From NCBI RefSeq assembly GCF_017565645.3, contig NZ_CP086136.1, positions 3,145,501-3,209,500 of the forward strand: a stretch of DNA of 64,000 nucleotides, written 5' to 3'. Every line of letters starts with the position of its first letter. Positions within the stretch are counted from its first letter, which is position 1. This DNA comes from Bradyrhizobium barranii subsp. barranii. GTDB lineage: Bacteria; Pseudomonadota; Alphaproteobacteria; Rhizobiales; Xanthobacteraceae. Both the position numbers and the translations under genes were made by a program. This document shows positions 46,818-55,183 of the stretch, in pieces. The notes under the pieces were generated by a model that was given only the letters and a program-made list of their open reading frames with translations, had not been told where the DNA came from and made no database searches.

Positions 46818-47182
46818 TGATTCCGTGACGCCCGCAAACGGTCGCGCCCTGCGGGGGCGGGCAACAGCCTGCGCAGCACATCGCAGTCGCTGAACGACAG
46901 CGCAGGCCGCAGGCTTCCTATCGCCCCAAAGTAGTAAGCGTTGGGATCACAATTATTCACGTATGCGACATCCGGCGGAATTAGCCGCAGAATTACCCTG
47001 TTGCGACGTCATCACGGCATCATAGATAGACTCAGTGTGTGCCGATGGCCTCGGATATCCCATTCTATTTTGAGCGATTCCAATTCGGACGACATCAATA
47101 TCATTTCACCACAGCCGGACGTTGACGTTCGCAATTCTTAAGTACAGCTCACTCGGCGGACGGCGAATTTTGAGAGTATGGA
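46818..47182. other. Intergenic region before the response regulator
   Basis: 365 bp without a gene. CACAATTATT at about 46953 and CGCAATTC at 47130 are weak partial matches to the CAATTG core. I see no clear sigma-70 promoter. Confidence 0.4.
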
Positions 47183-47908
47183 ATGCTTGCAGATATTGGC
47201 CACATCGTCGTCGTCGATGACGATCCGACGTTAAGGCAAATGGTGATCAAATATCTCGAGGAGCACAATATCCCGACAAGGGCGGCCTCCAACAGATCGG
47301 AATTGAACCACTATCTCGATGGCAGCCAGCCGAGCCTGATTATCCTCGACCTTCGGCTTGGTCAGGATGACGGTCTGGACCTGTTGAGGGAAATCCGGTC
47401 GCATTCCGACGTGCCGGTCATCATCACGACGGGCCATCGTCCCGACGAGATCGATCGCATCGTCGGGCTCGAGCTCGGCGCCGACGACTACATCATCAAG
47501 CCGTTCTCGTTGCGCGAGCTGCTGGCGCGCGTCCGCGCGGTGTTGCGGCGGCAGGAGATGGGACGGGCCGCGCGCGCCCGCGATCCCGAGCGCGGGGGCT
47601 ATCGCTTCAGCGGCTGGAAGCTCGAACGCCGCAGCCGAAAGCTGACCGATCCCGACGAAGCGCCGGTGCCGTTGAGCAAGGGAGAATATGCGCTGCTGCT
47701 GGCCTTTCTGGAGGCGCCGCAGCGTCCCCTGACCCGCGAGCATCTGCTGCAGGCGACCCGCATCCATGAGGATATTTTCGATCGCAGCATCGACGTCCAG
47801 GTGCTGCGGCTGCGACGCAAGCTGGAGACCGATCCGAGCGCGCCGCGCGTCATTCAGACCGAACGCGGCGTCGGCTATGTCTTCGCGGTGCCGGTCGATC
47901 CGTTCTAG
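47183..47908 (+). CDS. VirG-like response regulator, OmpR family
   Basis: A 241-aa protein. Receiver: acidic pocket VVVDDDPT (D12-D14), phosphoacceptor D56 in LIILDLRLGQDDGLDLL, switch Thr in VIITTGHR and Lys in DYIIKPFSLRELLARV. The C-terminal OmpR winged helix has PLSKGEYALLLAFLEAPQRP, LTREHLLQATR, DRSIDVQVLRLRRKLETDPS and RGVGYVF. The layout and wording track Agrobacterium VirG (RSIDVLILRLRRKLEADPSS as I recall). The partner kinase is encoded at 49743. Confidence 0.9.
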   Translation: MLADIGHIVVVDDDPTLRQMVIKYLEEHNIPTRAASNRSELNHYLDGSQPSLIILDLRLGQDDGLDLLREIRSHSDVPVIITTGHRPDEIDRIVGLELGADDYIIKPFSLRELLARVRAVLRRQEMGRAARARDPERGGYRFSGWKLERRSRKLTDPDEAPVPLSKGEYALLLAFLEAPQRPLTREHLLQATRIHEDIFDRSIDVQVLRLRRKLETDPSAPRVIQTERGVGYVFAVPVDPF

Positions 47909-47911
47909 AAG

Positions 47912-47941
47912 CAATTGGCGGATTGCAATTGTAGCCAATTT
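47912..47941. promoter_or_regulatory. Cluster of vir-box-like cores before the DUF1127 gene
   Basis: CAATTG cores at 47912 and 47926 and CAATTT at 47936, spaced 14 and 10 bp. The 14-mer ATTGCAATTGTAGC (47922-47935) has one mismatch to the vir box pattern. It lies just after the response regulator stop and about 75 bp before the DUF1127 gene, suggesting feedback on the downstream operon. Confidence 0.5.
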
Positions 47942-48015
47942 GCCGACGGCGGTGACCTTGGCGTAACAGCGGGCCGTCAGATTGCCTCCCACCAACAGCG
48001 TGTGGGAGATTTACG

Positions 48016-48651
48016 ATGGAGAAGTATTCTCACAGTGTGAGCCGCGTTGCCTTGCCGGGTCACATGGAACTCGACAGGGCGAACTGGGTCGCACGATCTG
48101 ACGGTCGCGGCATGGTCCGTCTCGGTGCGGTTGCCGCGAGGCATCGCGCGCCGGACATCGCTTCGCCTCCGGACGTACCGCCTACCGGGCAGGATCAGCC
48201 CGTCACCACATTCTGGTGGGCGGTCTTCGCCTCCCTGATGGAGGGCTTTGCCCTCTACGGTGCAGCCTTGCATCCGACCGCAGCCGCGCCGGTTCAGGCG
48301 ATGCTGGAGGCCACGAGAGATTGCCGATCGCCCTTGGTGGGTCGCGAGCCCGCGGAGAAGAGCGGCAACGATGGAGCCGACAACAATGGGAATGACAATA
48401 ATGGGAATATCGTCAGGCTCGATCGCGCCGCGCCGCGCGATGCGCGACTGGAGCGCAGCTGGAATCGGCTGGGGTCGCTCGGCGCGACCCTGGGGACTCT
48501 GATGGACCTGCCTGCATACTGGCGTCGGGAACGTGAGATCAGGAAGGCCGTCGCTGCGTTGATGGAGTTCGATGACCGGACCTTGCGGGACCTCGGGATT
48601 TCCGGCAGGTCGGACATCGAGCGGGTGGTGAGGTACTGCCGTGATTGCTGA
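48016..48651 (+). CDS. DUF1127 domain protein with long N-terminal extension
   Basis: A 211-aa protein. The C-terminal 45 residues are a DUF1127 domain (YWRREREIRKAVAALMEFDD, RTLRDLGISGRSDIERVVRY), an Arg-rich helical motif sometimes linked to RNA-binding regulators. The long N-terminal part is unrelated: a hydrophobic patch (WWAVFASLMEGFALYGAAL) and an Asn/Gly-rich linker (GNDGADNNGNDNNGN). DUF1127 proteins are usually only 45-90 aa, so this is oversize. GGGAGA lies 8 nt before the ATG. It is probably first in the operon with the peroxidase and kinase. Confidence 0.75.
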   Translation: MEKYSHSVSRVALPGHMELDRANWVARSDGRGMVRLGAVAARHRAPDIASPPDVPPTGQDQPVTTFWWAVFASLMEGFALYGAALHPTAAAPVQAMLEATRDCRSPLVGREPAEKSGNDGADNNGNDNNGNIVRLDRAAPRDARLERSWNRLGSLGATLGTLMDLPAYWRREREIRKAVAALMEFDDRTLRDLGISGRSDIERVVRYCRDC

Positions 48652-48669
48652 CACCATCGCCCGGAGCAT

Positions 48670-49746
48670 GTGGCGGCCACCTTCGCGAAATCATCCAGCT
48701 TCGATCAAAATTCCTTGAGCAGCCGCGACAATTCTCGCTTCACCCCCACATTGCTGGGCGTGCAGCAGTTCGCCAGATTTCTCGGGGCCGGACGAGGTGC
48801 CGGCCTTCGACGTTGCGCGATCGTGATTTGCGCACTGGTGCCGTGCTCTCTGAAGGTCTCTCCGGCGCCGTCGCAGTCGCCGTCTGCCTTCGTGTCGGTC
48901 CGCAAGGATGAGCCCATCACGCCCATTCCGGCACCGCCGGCAATCAATCCGCTGAAGGTCAAGCTCGGCGAACGACTGTTCTCCGATCGCAGGCTGTCGC
49001 ACGACAATTCACGCAGTTGCGCATCGTGTCACGATATCGCGACGAACGGCGCGAGCCCGAGGCAGCACGATGTCGGCCCCGACGGGGCGGCGATCGCGCT
49101 CAACACGCTCACCGTCTTCAATGCGGCGCTCAGCTTTCGCTTCGGCTGGGAAGGAAAATTACGCAACATCGAAGCCGATACCAGGGCGTCGCTGGAAAGT
49201 CCGCGCACCATGGCGAGCAGCTCGGTCGAAATCGCAGAGAAGCTCAATGCCGATCCCGACATGCGCGAGAGCTTCTTCGCGGCTTACGGCCACCGCCCGG
49301 AGCGCGGCGATGTCGTCGACGCGCTCGCGAACTTCCAGCGCACGCTGGTCACGCCGGGCGGCAAGTTCGATCGCTGGCTGGCGGGTGACGCCGCGGCGCT
49401 GTCGGAGGACGAGCTGGGCGGCTACCAATTGTTCAAATCGCTGGGCTGCGCGTCCTGCCATCAGGGCGTCAATGTCGGCGGCAATCTGTTCCAGCGCCAC
49501 GGCATATTCCACCCGCTCGCATCGCCCGAGCCGAAAATTCTGCGCGTGCCGAGCCTGCGCAACGTCGCGACCACGCCGCCGTATTTCCATGACGGCAGCG
49601 CGCCGACGCTCGATGACGCGGTTCGCAAGATGGCCTTTGCCCAATTGAACGCCACGTTGACGGAGAAGCAGGTCAAGGCGCTCGTCGCCTTTCTGAACAG
49701 TCTGACCGGCACCTATCGCGGCGCGACTGTCGGAGGCTCCCCATGA
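48670..49746 (+). CDS. Di-haem cytochrome c peroxidase / MauG-family protein
   Basis: A 358-aa exported protein with two haem c sites: CASCH near 117-121 in SRSCASCHDIATNGAS and CASCH near 261-265 in LGCASCHQGVNVGG. It also has LGERLFSDRRLSHDNSRSC, TPPYFHDGSAPTLDDAVRKM and LVAFLNSLTG, the CcpA/MauG pattern. It would reduce peroxide or oxidise a partner in the periplasm. The GTG at 48670 is the nominal start; a hydrophobic segment at 48-60 (CAIVICALVPCSL) suggests a later true start near 48760. The stop overlaps the kinase ATG by 4 nt. Confidence 0.85.
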   Translation: MAATFAKSSSFDQNSLSSRDNSRFTPTLLGVQQFARFLGAGRGAGLRRCAIVICALVPCSLKVSPAPSQSPSAFVSVRKDEPITPIPAPPAINPLKVKLGERLFSDRRLSHDNSRSCASCHDIATNGASPRQHDVGPDGAAIALNTLTVFNAALSFRFGWEGKLRNIEADTRASLESPRTMASSSVEIAEKLNADPDMRESFFAAYGHRPERGDVVDALANFQRTLVTPGGKFDRWLAGDAAALSEDELGGYQLFKSLGCASCHQGVNVGGNLFQRHGIFHPLASPEPKILRVPSLRNVATTPPYFHDGSAPTLDDAVRKMAFAQLNATLTEKQVKALVAFLNSLTGTYRGATVGGSP

Positions 49747-52244
49747 AATTTGCCCCCGCCGTGATCGGCGTAACCTGCGTGCTGGCCCTGCTGACCTGGC
49801 TCTTGTTGAACGGGCCGAACTTCAATTCGGTGCGTTACGACCGTCAGCTCCAGGCGCTTGGCGACTTCACCCGGTTCGAACGCGCGATGACCAGGGAAGT
49901 GCTGACCGCGCGCGTCGGCCTGTCGCGCAACTATGACAAGCTGGTGCAGATGACCGATGCCTATGACGACGCCCTGACGCGGCTGCGCGAAACGCCGGGT
50001 CTCAATGCCGAAGAGACCAGGGCCATCGATGTGCTGTCGGCACGCGCCCTCCGGCAGGAGGACCTGGTCGAACGGTTCAAGAGCCGCAACGCGCTGCTCC
50101 AGAACTCCTTTGCCTATTTCGGTCTGTTCAGCGACAAGCTGGCCGACTCCGATCAGCGGGCGCTGGTCACGGCCGCCTCCGCATTGGCGGCAGCGATGCT
50201 GCGCCTGACGCTCGATACGTCGGACGTCGTGGCGCGTCAGGTCCAGGGTCGATTGGAAGAGCTGGCGCTCGTGCAAACGCCGCCGCAGGACATGGATTCG
50301 GTCCGCGCGTTGTTGATGCACGGGGAGATGCTGCATGACCTTCTGCCCGACATCGACACGATCGTGAAGACGCTCGTCGCCGAATCGAACAACCGCGAGC
50401 AGGATGCCGTATTGGCATTGATCACCAGGCGTCAGCTCGCCTCGCGGGCGTCGGCGCGCCGGGTACGCCTGTTGCAGTTCATGACGTCGCTGCTGCTGCT
50501 CTGCGGCGTGGTCTATTTCGGATTGCTATTGCACCGGCGCGCGGTCACGCTGCGCCGCCGTGCGGCGTTCGAGCACGTCATGGCCGGCATCTCGATGCGG
50601 TTCATCGATTCGAGCCGCGAGAGGATCACCGCTGACGTCGAGACCGCGCTGCAACAGCTCGCCGGATGCATCGGTGCGGATCGCGCCTATTTCGTCGGCG
50701 CGACCGGGACGACGACAAGCACCTATCGGTGGTCCCGCGACGGGATCGCATTCGAGCCGGGTTGGCCGGATCGCGCGCTGAGCCTCGCGCCACGCTTCGA
50801 CAGTGGCGAAGGCGGTATCGTTTATATTCCCAAGGTCAAGGCCGCCCATCCCGACGATACGATGAACCTGCTCGAGGACGCCGGCGTCGGCGGCTGGCTG
50901 TGCGTGACGGCGGTCAGGGGACATCGCGATGAAATCCTCGGCTTCGATACCGTGCCGGCGGGCGCGCTCGCATACTGGTCCGAAGTCTCGTTGTTTCGCA
51001 TGGCGTTCGACGCGATCGGCAACGCGATCCGCCGGGTGCGGCTCGAAGGCGAGAAGGAGCGCTTGCAGGCGAGCCTGCAACAGGCACGCCGCATGGAAAC
51101 CCTCGGCACCTTTGCCAGCGGTATCGCCCACAACTTCAACAATATCGTCGGCGCGATCCTCGGCTATGCCGAGATCGCCGAGGCGCGAATCCGGTCGGGA
51201 GGTCGGCCGGCCGGCAGCCTTGCGGAGATCCGCCGTGCCGGGGAGCGGGCGCGCGAACTGGTCGAACAGATTCTCGGCTTCGGCCGCCGCGGCGAGGGCA
51301 GGCGGGAGCGTGTCTGCGTCAGGACCCTGATCGACGAGACCAGATCGCTGCTGGCGGCTTCGTTGCCTTCGCACGTCCAGTTCGAGGTGAACGAGTCGGC
51401 AGAGGAGGCCACCGTGATGGGCGAGCCCGCCCAATTGCAGCAGGTGATCCTGAATCTTTGCAACAATGCGGCTCAGGCGATGACGGAGCCGGGTTGTATT
51501 GAACTCGGCATCAAGGTGCGCGACCTTCAACAGCCATTGTCGATCGGACGCAGTGAGGTCGGCCCCGGCCGCTTCACCATCATTTCGGTCACCGATCCGG
51601 GGCCGGGAATGGACGAGGCGACGCTGGAACGGATCTTCGAGCCCTTCTTCACGACGCGTCCGGACGGCAACGGCATCGGGCTCGCAACCGTTCGCGAGAT
51701 CGCGGAGCAATATGGCGGCGCCGTCGCCGTGCAGAGCGAGCCGGATGCGGGCACGCGCTTCGACGTCTGGCTGCCATCCGGCGATCCCGACGAGGCGGTG
51801 CCGGTTCAGCACAGCCCCGATCTTGCGTTCCGTGGCGCAGGCGAGACGGTGCTGGTGCTCGACACCGACCGCCGTCGCCTGTTGCGCCATGAGGAAATCC
51901 TCGCGGCGCTGGGTTATGAGCCGGTTGGGTTCACCAGGCTGGCGGAGGCGATCACTGCCTGCCGCACCGCGCAAACGCGCTTCGATGCGGCGCTGGTGTG
52001 TCACCTGCCCGGAGGCTCTTCGATCGAGCTGGCGGCGGCATTGCACGCGGCGGCGCCGGCCTTGCCGATGATTCTGGCGAGCCCATCGACGCGCGAGCTG
52101 GCGGTGCCGTCGCTGGAGACGTCCGGGATCACCGAGCTCGTTCATCACCCGCTGATATCGGCGGAGCTCGCCGGCGTCCTGGCGCGGAGCGTCGCCTCGT
52201 CGGCCGCGCGACGACGCGTGAGGCGGGCCGCCGTGGCGCGGTAG
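49743..52244 (+). CDS. VirA-like hybrid sensor histidine kinase
   Basis: An 833-aa kinase. TM1 is about residues 7-23, followed by a helical periplasmic domain of about 220 residues, TM2 about 245-265 and a GAF-like cytoplasmic domain (about 285-440). The kinase core has H462 in TFASGIAHNFNNIVGAILGY, the N-box LNLCNNAAQAM near 570, DPGPGMDEAT near 618 and GNGIGLATV near 641. The C-terminal 130 residues resemble a receiver (TVLVLDTDRRRLLRHEEILA), but the phosphoacceptor Asp is replaced (FDAALVCHLPGGSS), so it is a pseudo-receiver. The architecture and H-box are VirA-like. The signal is unknown. Confidence 0.88.
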   Translation: MKFAPAVIGVTCVLALLTWLLLNGPNFNSVRYDRQLQALGDFTRFERAMTREVLTARVGLSRNYDKLVQMTDAYDDALTRLRETPGLNAEETRAIDVLSARALRQEDLVERFKSRNALLQNSFAYFGLFSDKLADSDQRALVTAASALAAAMLRLTLDTSDVVARQVQGRLEELALVQTPPQDMDSVRALLMHGEMLHDLLPDIDTIVKTLVAESNNREQDAVLALITRRQLASRASARRVRLLQFMTSLLLLCGVVYFGLLLHRRAVTLRRRAAFEHVMAGISMRFIDSSRERITADVETALQQLAGCIGADRAYFVGATGTTTSTYRWSRDGIAFEPGWPDRALSLAPRFDSGEGGIVYIPKVKAAHPDDTMNLLEDAGVGGWLCVTAVRGHRDEILGFDTVPAGALAYWSEVSLFRMAFDAIGNAIRRVRLEGEKERLQASLQQARRMETLGTFASGIAHNFNNIVGAILGYAEIAEARIRSGGRPAGSLAEIRRAGERARELVEQILGFGRRGEGRRERVCVRTLIDETRSLLAASLPSHVQFEVNESAEEATVMGEPAQLQQVILNLCNNAAQAMTEPGCIELGIKVRDLQQPLSIGRSEVGPGRFTIISVTDPGPGMDEATLERIFEPFFTTRPDGNGIGLATVREIAEQYGGAVAVQSEPDAGTRFDVWLPSGDPDEAVPVQHSPDLAFRGAGETVLVLDTDRRRLLRHEEILAALGYEPVGFTRLAEAITACRTAQTRFDAALVCHLPGGSSIELAAALHAAAPALPMILASPSTRELAVPSLETSGITELVHHPLISAELAGVLARSVASSAARRRVRRAAVAR

Positions 52245-52310
52245 AGCGTTTTCGAGCGAAGCGGAAACCGGCTCGCGCGAAGGAAGCGCGTCAAGACAGG
52301 AATCCAGAGC
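52243..52310. repeat. Dispersed repeat, copy 1 (AGAGCGTTTTC type)
   Basis: AGAGCGTTTTCGAGCGAAGC through CCAGAGC, about 68 bp with internal inverted symmetry (AAGCGAAGCGGAAACCGG... type). It begins inside the stop codon of the kinase gene. A diverged copy is at 53704-53770. I recall this repeat as frequent in Bradyrhizobium genomes. Confidence 0.65.
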
Positions 52311-52335
52311 TGGCGCACGACAATCGGCGATCGCG

Positions 52336-52349
52336 GTTGCAATGGTAAC
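52336..52349. promoter_or_regulatory. Vir-box-like site before the small secreted-protein gene
   Basis: GTTGCAATGGTAAC has one mismatch to the vir box pattern. It lies about 95 bp before the ATG of the small exported protein at 52443. Confidence 0.45.
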
Positions 52350-52442
52350 GCGATGTCGCCGCGGGGGAAATGGTCGAGTAGCCGGGACCTCCTATCCATC
52401 GTGTGCGCATCGTCGCAACGTCACCGCGATAGGAGAATGATG

Positions 52443-52727
52443 ATGTCAATCAGACTTGGCGTGACCGTCGTCGCAGCTACGTTTCTGTTCGGATCGGTTT
52501 CCAGCCTCAGGGCTGCCGGAGGCGCAAGCGCGCCTGTGACCATGTCCTCGCCTGGCAGTGTGGACGCAATGAAGTTCGCGGACCTGTCCCGGCAGGCTCC
52601 CATCGGTCACCGGCAGCCGCGACGCAGCGACGTGCCCGGGTCGACGCAAGCCTCGCCCCAGGACGCGGAGCTGCAGCGGCTCGACAGGGAGATCGACCGC
52701 CGGCTGATCATCTGCCGTGGCTGCTGA
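52443..52727 (+). CDS. Small exported protein of unknown function, 94 aa
   Basis: The signal peptide is MSIRLGVTVVAATFLFGSVS with a likely cut after SLRAA. The mature part is short and polar, rich in Gln/Pro/Arg (APIGHRQPRRSDVPGSTQAS), ending in a helix and CRGC. Three in-frame ATGs stand in a row (52437, 52440, 52443). The last is at the best distance from AGGAG (52431-52435). A vir-box-like site upstream ties it to the VirA/VirG-like system. Confidence 0.65.
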   Translation: MSIRLGVTVVAATFLFGSVSSLRAAGGASAPVTMSSPGSVDAMKFADLSRQAPIGHRQPRRSDVPGSTQASPQDAELQRLDREIDRRLIICRGC

Positions 52728-52780
52728 TGGCCGGCCGAGGTCATGGATCGCGCGCGCCGCAAGGCGCGCGTTCGCCGCCC

Positions 52781-53668
52781 CTATCCCTCGTATTGATCCG
52801 GCCCCATCGCCCAGAGCGACTGATCGTGGCCGAATGCGTAATTGCGGTTGTTGATCGCCGGATTGCGATTGACCATCGGTCGCATGAACATCGGATGGGT
52901 CGCGCTGCGGACCTCGTGCTCGACCGTGAAGAGATGCCTGCCGCTGTCGAGATCGACGATGTCGCAGAAGCGGTACTGGTATTGATTGTCCTCGCGCGAG
53001 ATCAGGTCGCGCGCCAGGAGTTTGCGGTAAGGGCCGGAGAAGTCGGTGATGTACATCTGCACGTGGTGGCCGTCGTAGTCGCCCTGCGGCCGATCGGTCT
53101 CGCGGAACAACAGATGCTGGTCGCGGCCGGTCTTCACGGCGGCGACCTGGCCGTCGCCGTTTCGCAAGTTTGCGGGCATGCGCATGATCTCGGGGTAGAA
53201 GGCGCAAATCGCCTTCGCGGTGCCTTCCGGCACGTCGAACTCGACATAGGGAATGCCGAGCGCGATGCGCCCGAAGCGCGCGGCGTCCGGCTCGTAGCAG
53301 CGCAGTCGGTTGCCCCACGGACAGGTCGCCTCGACATGATCGTTGTGCTCGGCGAATGCAAACGCCGTGCCCTCGAGCTTCTTCGCGACTGACGCGAGCC
53401 GCGCCAGCAGCGCCTCGCGGCCCTCGATAACCAGCCCGACATGGCCGCGCAGCACCTGCGGCCTGCCGCTCGGCAAGTGAAACTGGCTCCGTCCGGCATT
53501 GATCCACATGTTGGTGTCGGACACCATCAGGTAGGGATCGCGGGTCAGTCCAAGCCCGGTCACGTAGAACAGCGTGGCGAGGCGCTGGTCGGGGACCTGG
53601 ATGTTGACGTGCTCGAAATGGATCGCGTTGCCGAGATCTTCTGCGGATCGATCGAATTGTTGCGGCAT
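52781..53668 (-). CDS. VOC-superfamily protein (dioxygenase/glyoxalase fold)
   Basis: A 295-aa protein with two vicinal-oxygen-chelate modules (AIHFEHVNIQVPDQRLATLF, YVTGLGLTRDPYLMV and later GIPYVEFDVPEGTAKAICAF, LISREDNQYQYRFCDIVD). The His/Glu pattern could bind a metal (FEHVNI, DGHHVQMY), but I cannot assign a substrate. I chose ATG 53668 (MPQQFDRSAED). It is divergent from a CoA transferase, and a catabolic pairing is possible. Confidence 0.72.
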   Translation of the reverse strand: MPQQFDRSAEDLGNAIHFEHVNIQVPDQRLATLFYVTGLGLTRDPYLMVSDTNMWINAGRSQFHLPSGRPQVLRGHVGLVIEGREALLARLASVAKKLEGTAFAFAEHNDHVEATCPWGNRLRCYEPDAARFGRIALGIPYVEFDVPEGTAKAICAFYPEIMRMPANLRNGDGQVAAVKTGRDQHLLFRETDRPQGDYDGHHVQMYITDFSGPYRKLLARDLISREDNQYQYRFCDIVDLDSGRHLFTVEHEVRSATHPMFMRPMVNRNPAINNRNYAFGHDQSLWAMGPDQYEG

Positions 53669-53703
53669 GGATGTGCTCTGGCTGGGGGACGGACGGGGCA
53701 ATA

Positions 53704-53770
53704 CTAGAGCGTTTTCAAGCGAAGTGGACACCGCTTCGCGTAAAGAAAACGCGTCAGAATAAGACTCTAG
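53704..53770. repeat. Dispersed repeat, copy 2 (AGAGCGTTTTC type)
   Basis: CTAGAGCGTTTTCAAGCGAA through GACTCTAG, 67 bp with CTAG at both ends. It is a diverged copy of 52243-52310. It lies between the divergent VOC and CoA transferase genes. Confidence 0.7.
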
Positions 53771-53902
53771 CGCAGAATTTCCGCCGGCCGAAACTGTTCG
53801 CCGATCACATCTTGGGGGCAGGGGCATGATGTCCTCTGCCTCCTTGCCGTGGCAGCCAGTCCCTGTAATCTGGCCAGAACATATGAATATGGGAAGGGAT
53901 CG

Positions 53903-55090
53903 ATGGGAGGAGTTTTGGAGGGCGTGCGCGTCCTCGATTTCGGGCGCTATATCGCAGGGCCCTATTGCGCGACCTTGCTGGCCGAATTCGGCGCCGAGGT
54001 CATCCGCGTGGAAAAGCGCGACGGCAGCGAGGACCGCTTCGTGGCGCCGGTCGGCGAGGGCGGCGAAGGCGCGCTGTTTCTTCAGGTCAACCGCAACAAG
54101 AAGTGCATCACGCTCGATCCGATGAAGCCGGAGGGGCAGGAGGTGATGCGCCGCCTGATCGCGACCGCGGACGTCGTCGTCGCCAATCTGCCGCCGCAGA
54201 CCCTGCGCGCGATGAAGCTCGACTACGACTCGCTGAAGGCGATCAAGCCCGACATCATCCTGACGACCGCAACCGCGTTCGGCGGGCCGGGGCCCTGGTC
54301 CGACCGCGTCGGCTTCGACGGTGTCGGCCAAGTCATGTCGGGCTCGGTGTACATGACCGGTGCCGGCGACCCACCATATCGGGCCGCGGTGAACTGGGTC
54401 GATTTCGGCACGGCGCTGCATTGCGCGTTCGGGACGCTCGCAGCCCTGATCGAGCGCGGCAAATCCGGGCGCGGGCAGATCGTCGAGGGCGCGCTGCTCG
54501 CCACCGCGCTGTCCTTCACCAATGCCACGCTGATCGAGCAGGCGGTCATCAACGTCAACCGTGTTCCGACCGGCAATCTCGGCCAGACCGCAGCGCCGGC
54601 CGACATCTACCGCACCAGGGACGGCTGGGTGCTGTGCCAGGTCACGGGGCATCCGCTGTTCAAACGCTGGGCGAAGCTGATGGGTGAGGAGGATCAGTGG
54701 CTGAACGATCCGCGCTTTGCCGACGACATCAGCCGCGGCAACAACGGCCCCGTCATCAGCGCGCGGATGGCGCGCTGGTGCGCCGAGCGCACCACGCAGG
54801 AGGCTGTCGACACGCTGGGCAAGGCCATGATTCCGACCGGGCCCGTGCTGAGCCCACAACAGGCGCTGGACCATCCGCATATTCGCGCCGCCGGCTTCAT
54901 GCAGGATGTTGAGTATCCCGGCCTGCCGAAACGCGCACCCGTCGCCCGCGCTGCCGTCCGGCTGTCGGAAACGCCAGGCGAGATCGCATCGCGTCCGCCG
55001 ACGCTCGGCGAGCATACCGACCTCGTCCTGACTGAGCTTGGCTACGATGTGGCTGCGATCGCGGCACTTCGGCAGGGCGGGATCGTCTAG
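53903..55090 (+). CDS. Class III CoA transferase (CaiB/BaiF family)
   Basis: A 395-aa enzyme that would move CoA between carboxylic acids. GVRVLDFGRYIAGPYCATLL, AEFGAEVIRVEKRDG with the family Asp region downstream (VNRNKKCITLDPMKPEGQE), GFDGVGQVMSGSVYMTGAGD and NLGQTAAPADIYRTRDGWVL are typical. I chose ATG 53903 (MGGVLEG), preceded by AAGGGA. The acids handled are unknown, and no acyl-CoA dehydrogenase or ligase is adjacent. Confidence 0.9.
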   Translation: MGGVLEGVRVLDFGRYIAGPYCATLLAEFGAEVIRVEKRDGSEDRFVAPVGEGGEGALFLQVNRNKKCITLDPMKPEGQEVMRRLIATADVVVANLPPQTLRAMKLDYDSLKAIKPDIILTTATAFGGPGPWSDRVGFDGVGQVMSGSVYMTGAGDPPYRAAVNWVDFGTALHCAFGTLAALIERGKSGRGQIVEGALLATALSFTNATLIEQAVINVNRVPTGNLGQTAAPADIYRTRDGWVLCQVTGHPLFKRWAKLMGEEDQWLNDPRFADDISRGNNGPVISARMARWCAERTTQEAVDTLGKAMIPTGPVLSPQQALDHPHIRAAGFMQDVEYPGLPKRAPVARAAVRLSETPGEIASRPPTLGEHTDLVLTELGYDVAAIAALRQGGIV

Positions 55091-55183
55091 GAAGCGCGCG
55101 CTCACGCCGGGAGATTTTCGTTGAGGACTCCGGCGGTCGTCAATACCATGGCAAGGTATTGATCGATCAGGCGTTCGACCGAC

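Noticed and set aside
50526..52148. 540-aa minus-strand ORF
   Set aside because: Antisense shadow of the VirA-like kinase, a common result of high-GC codon use.
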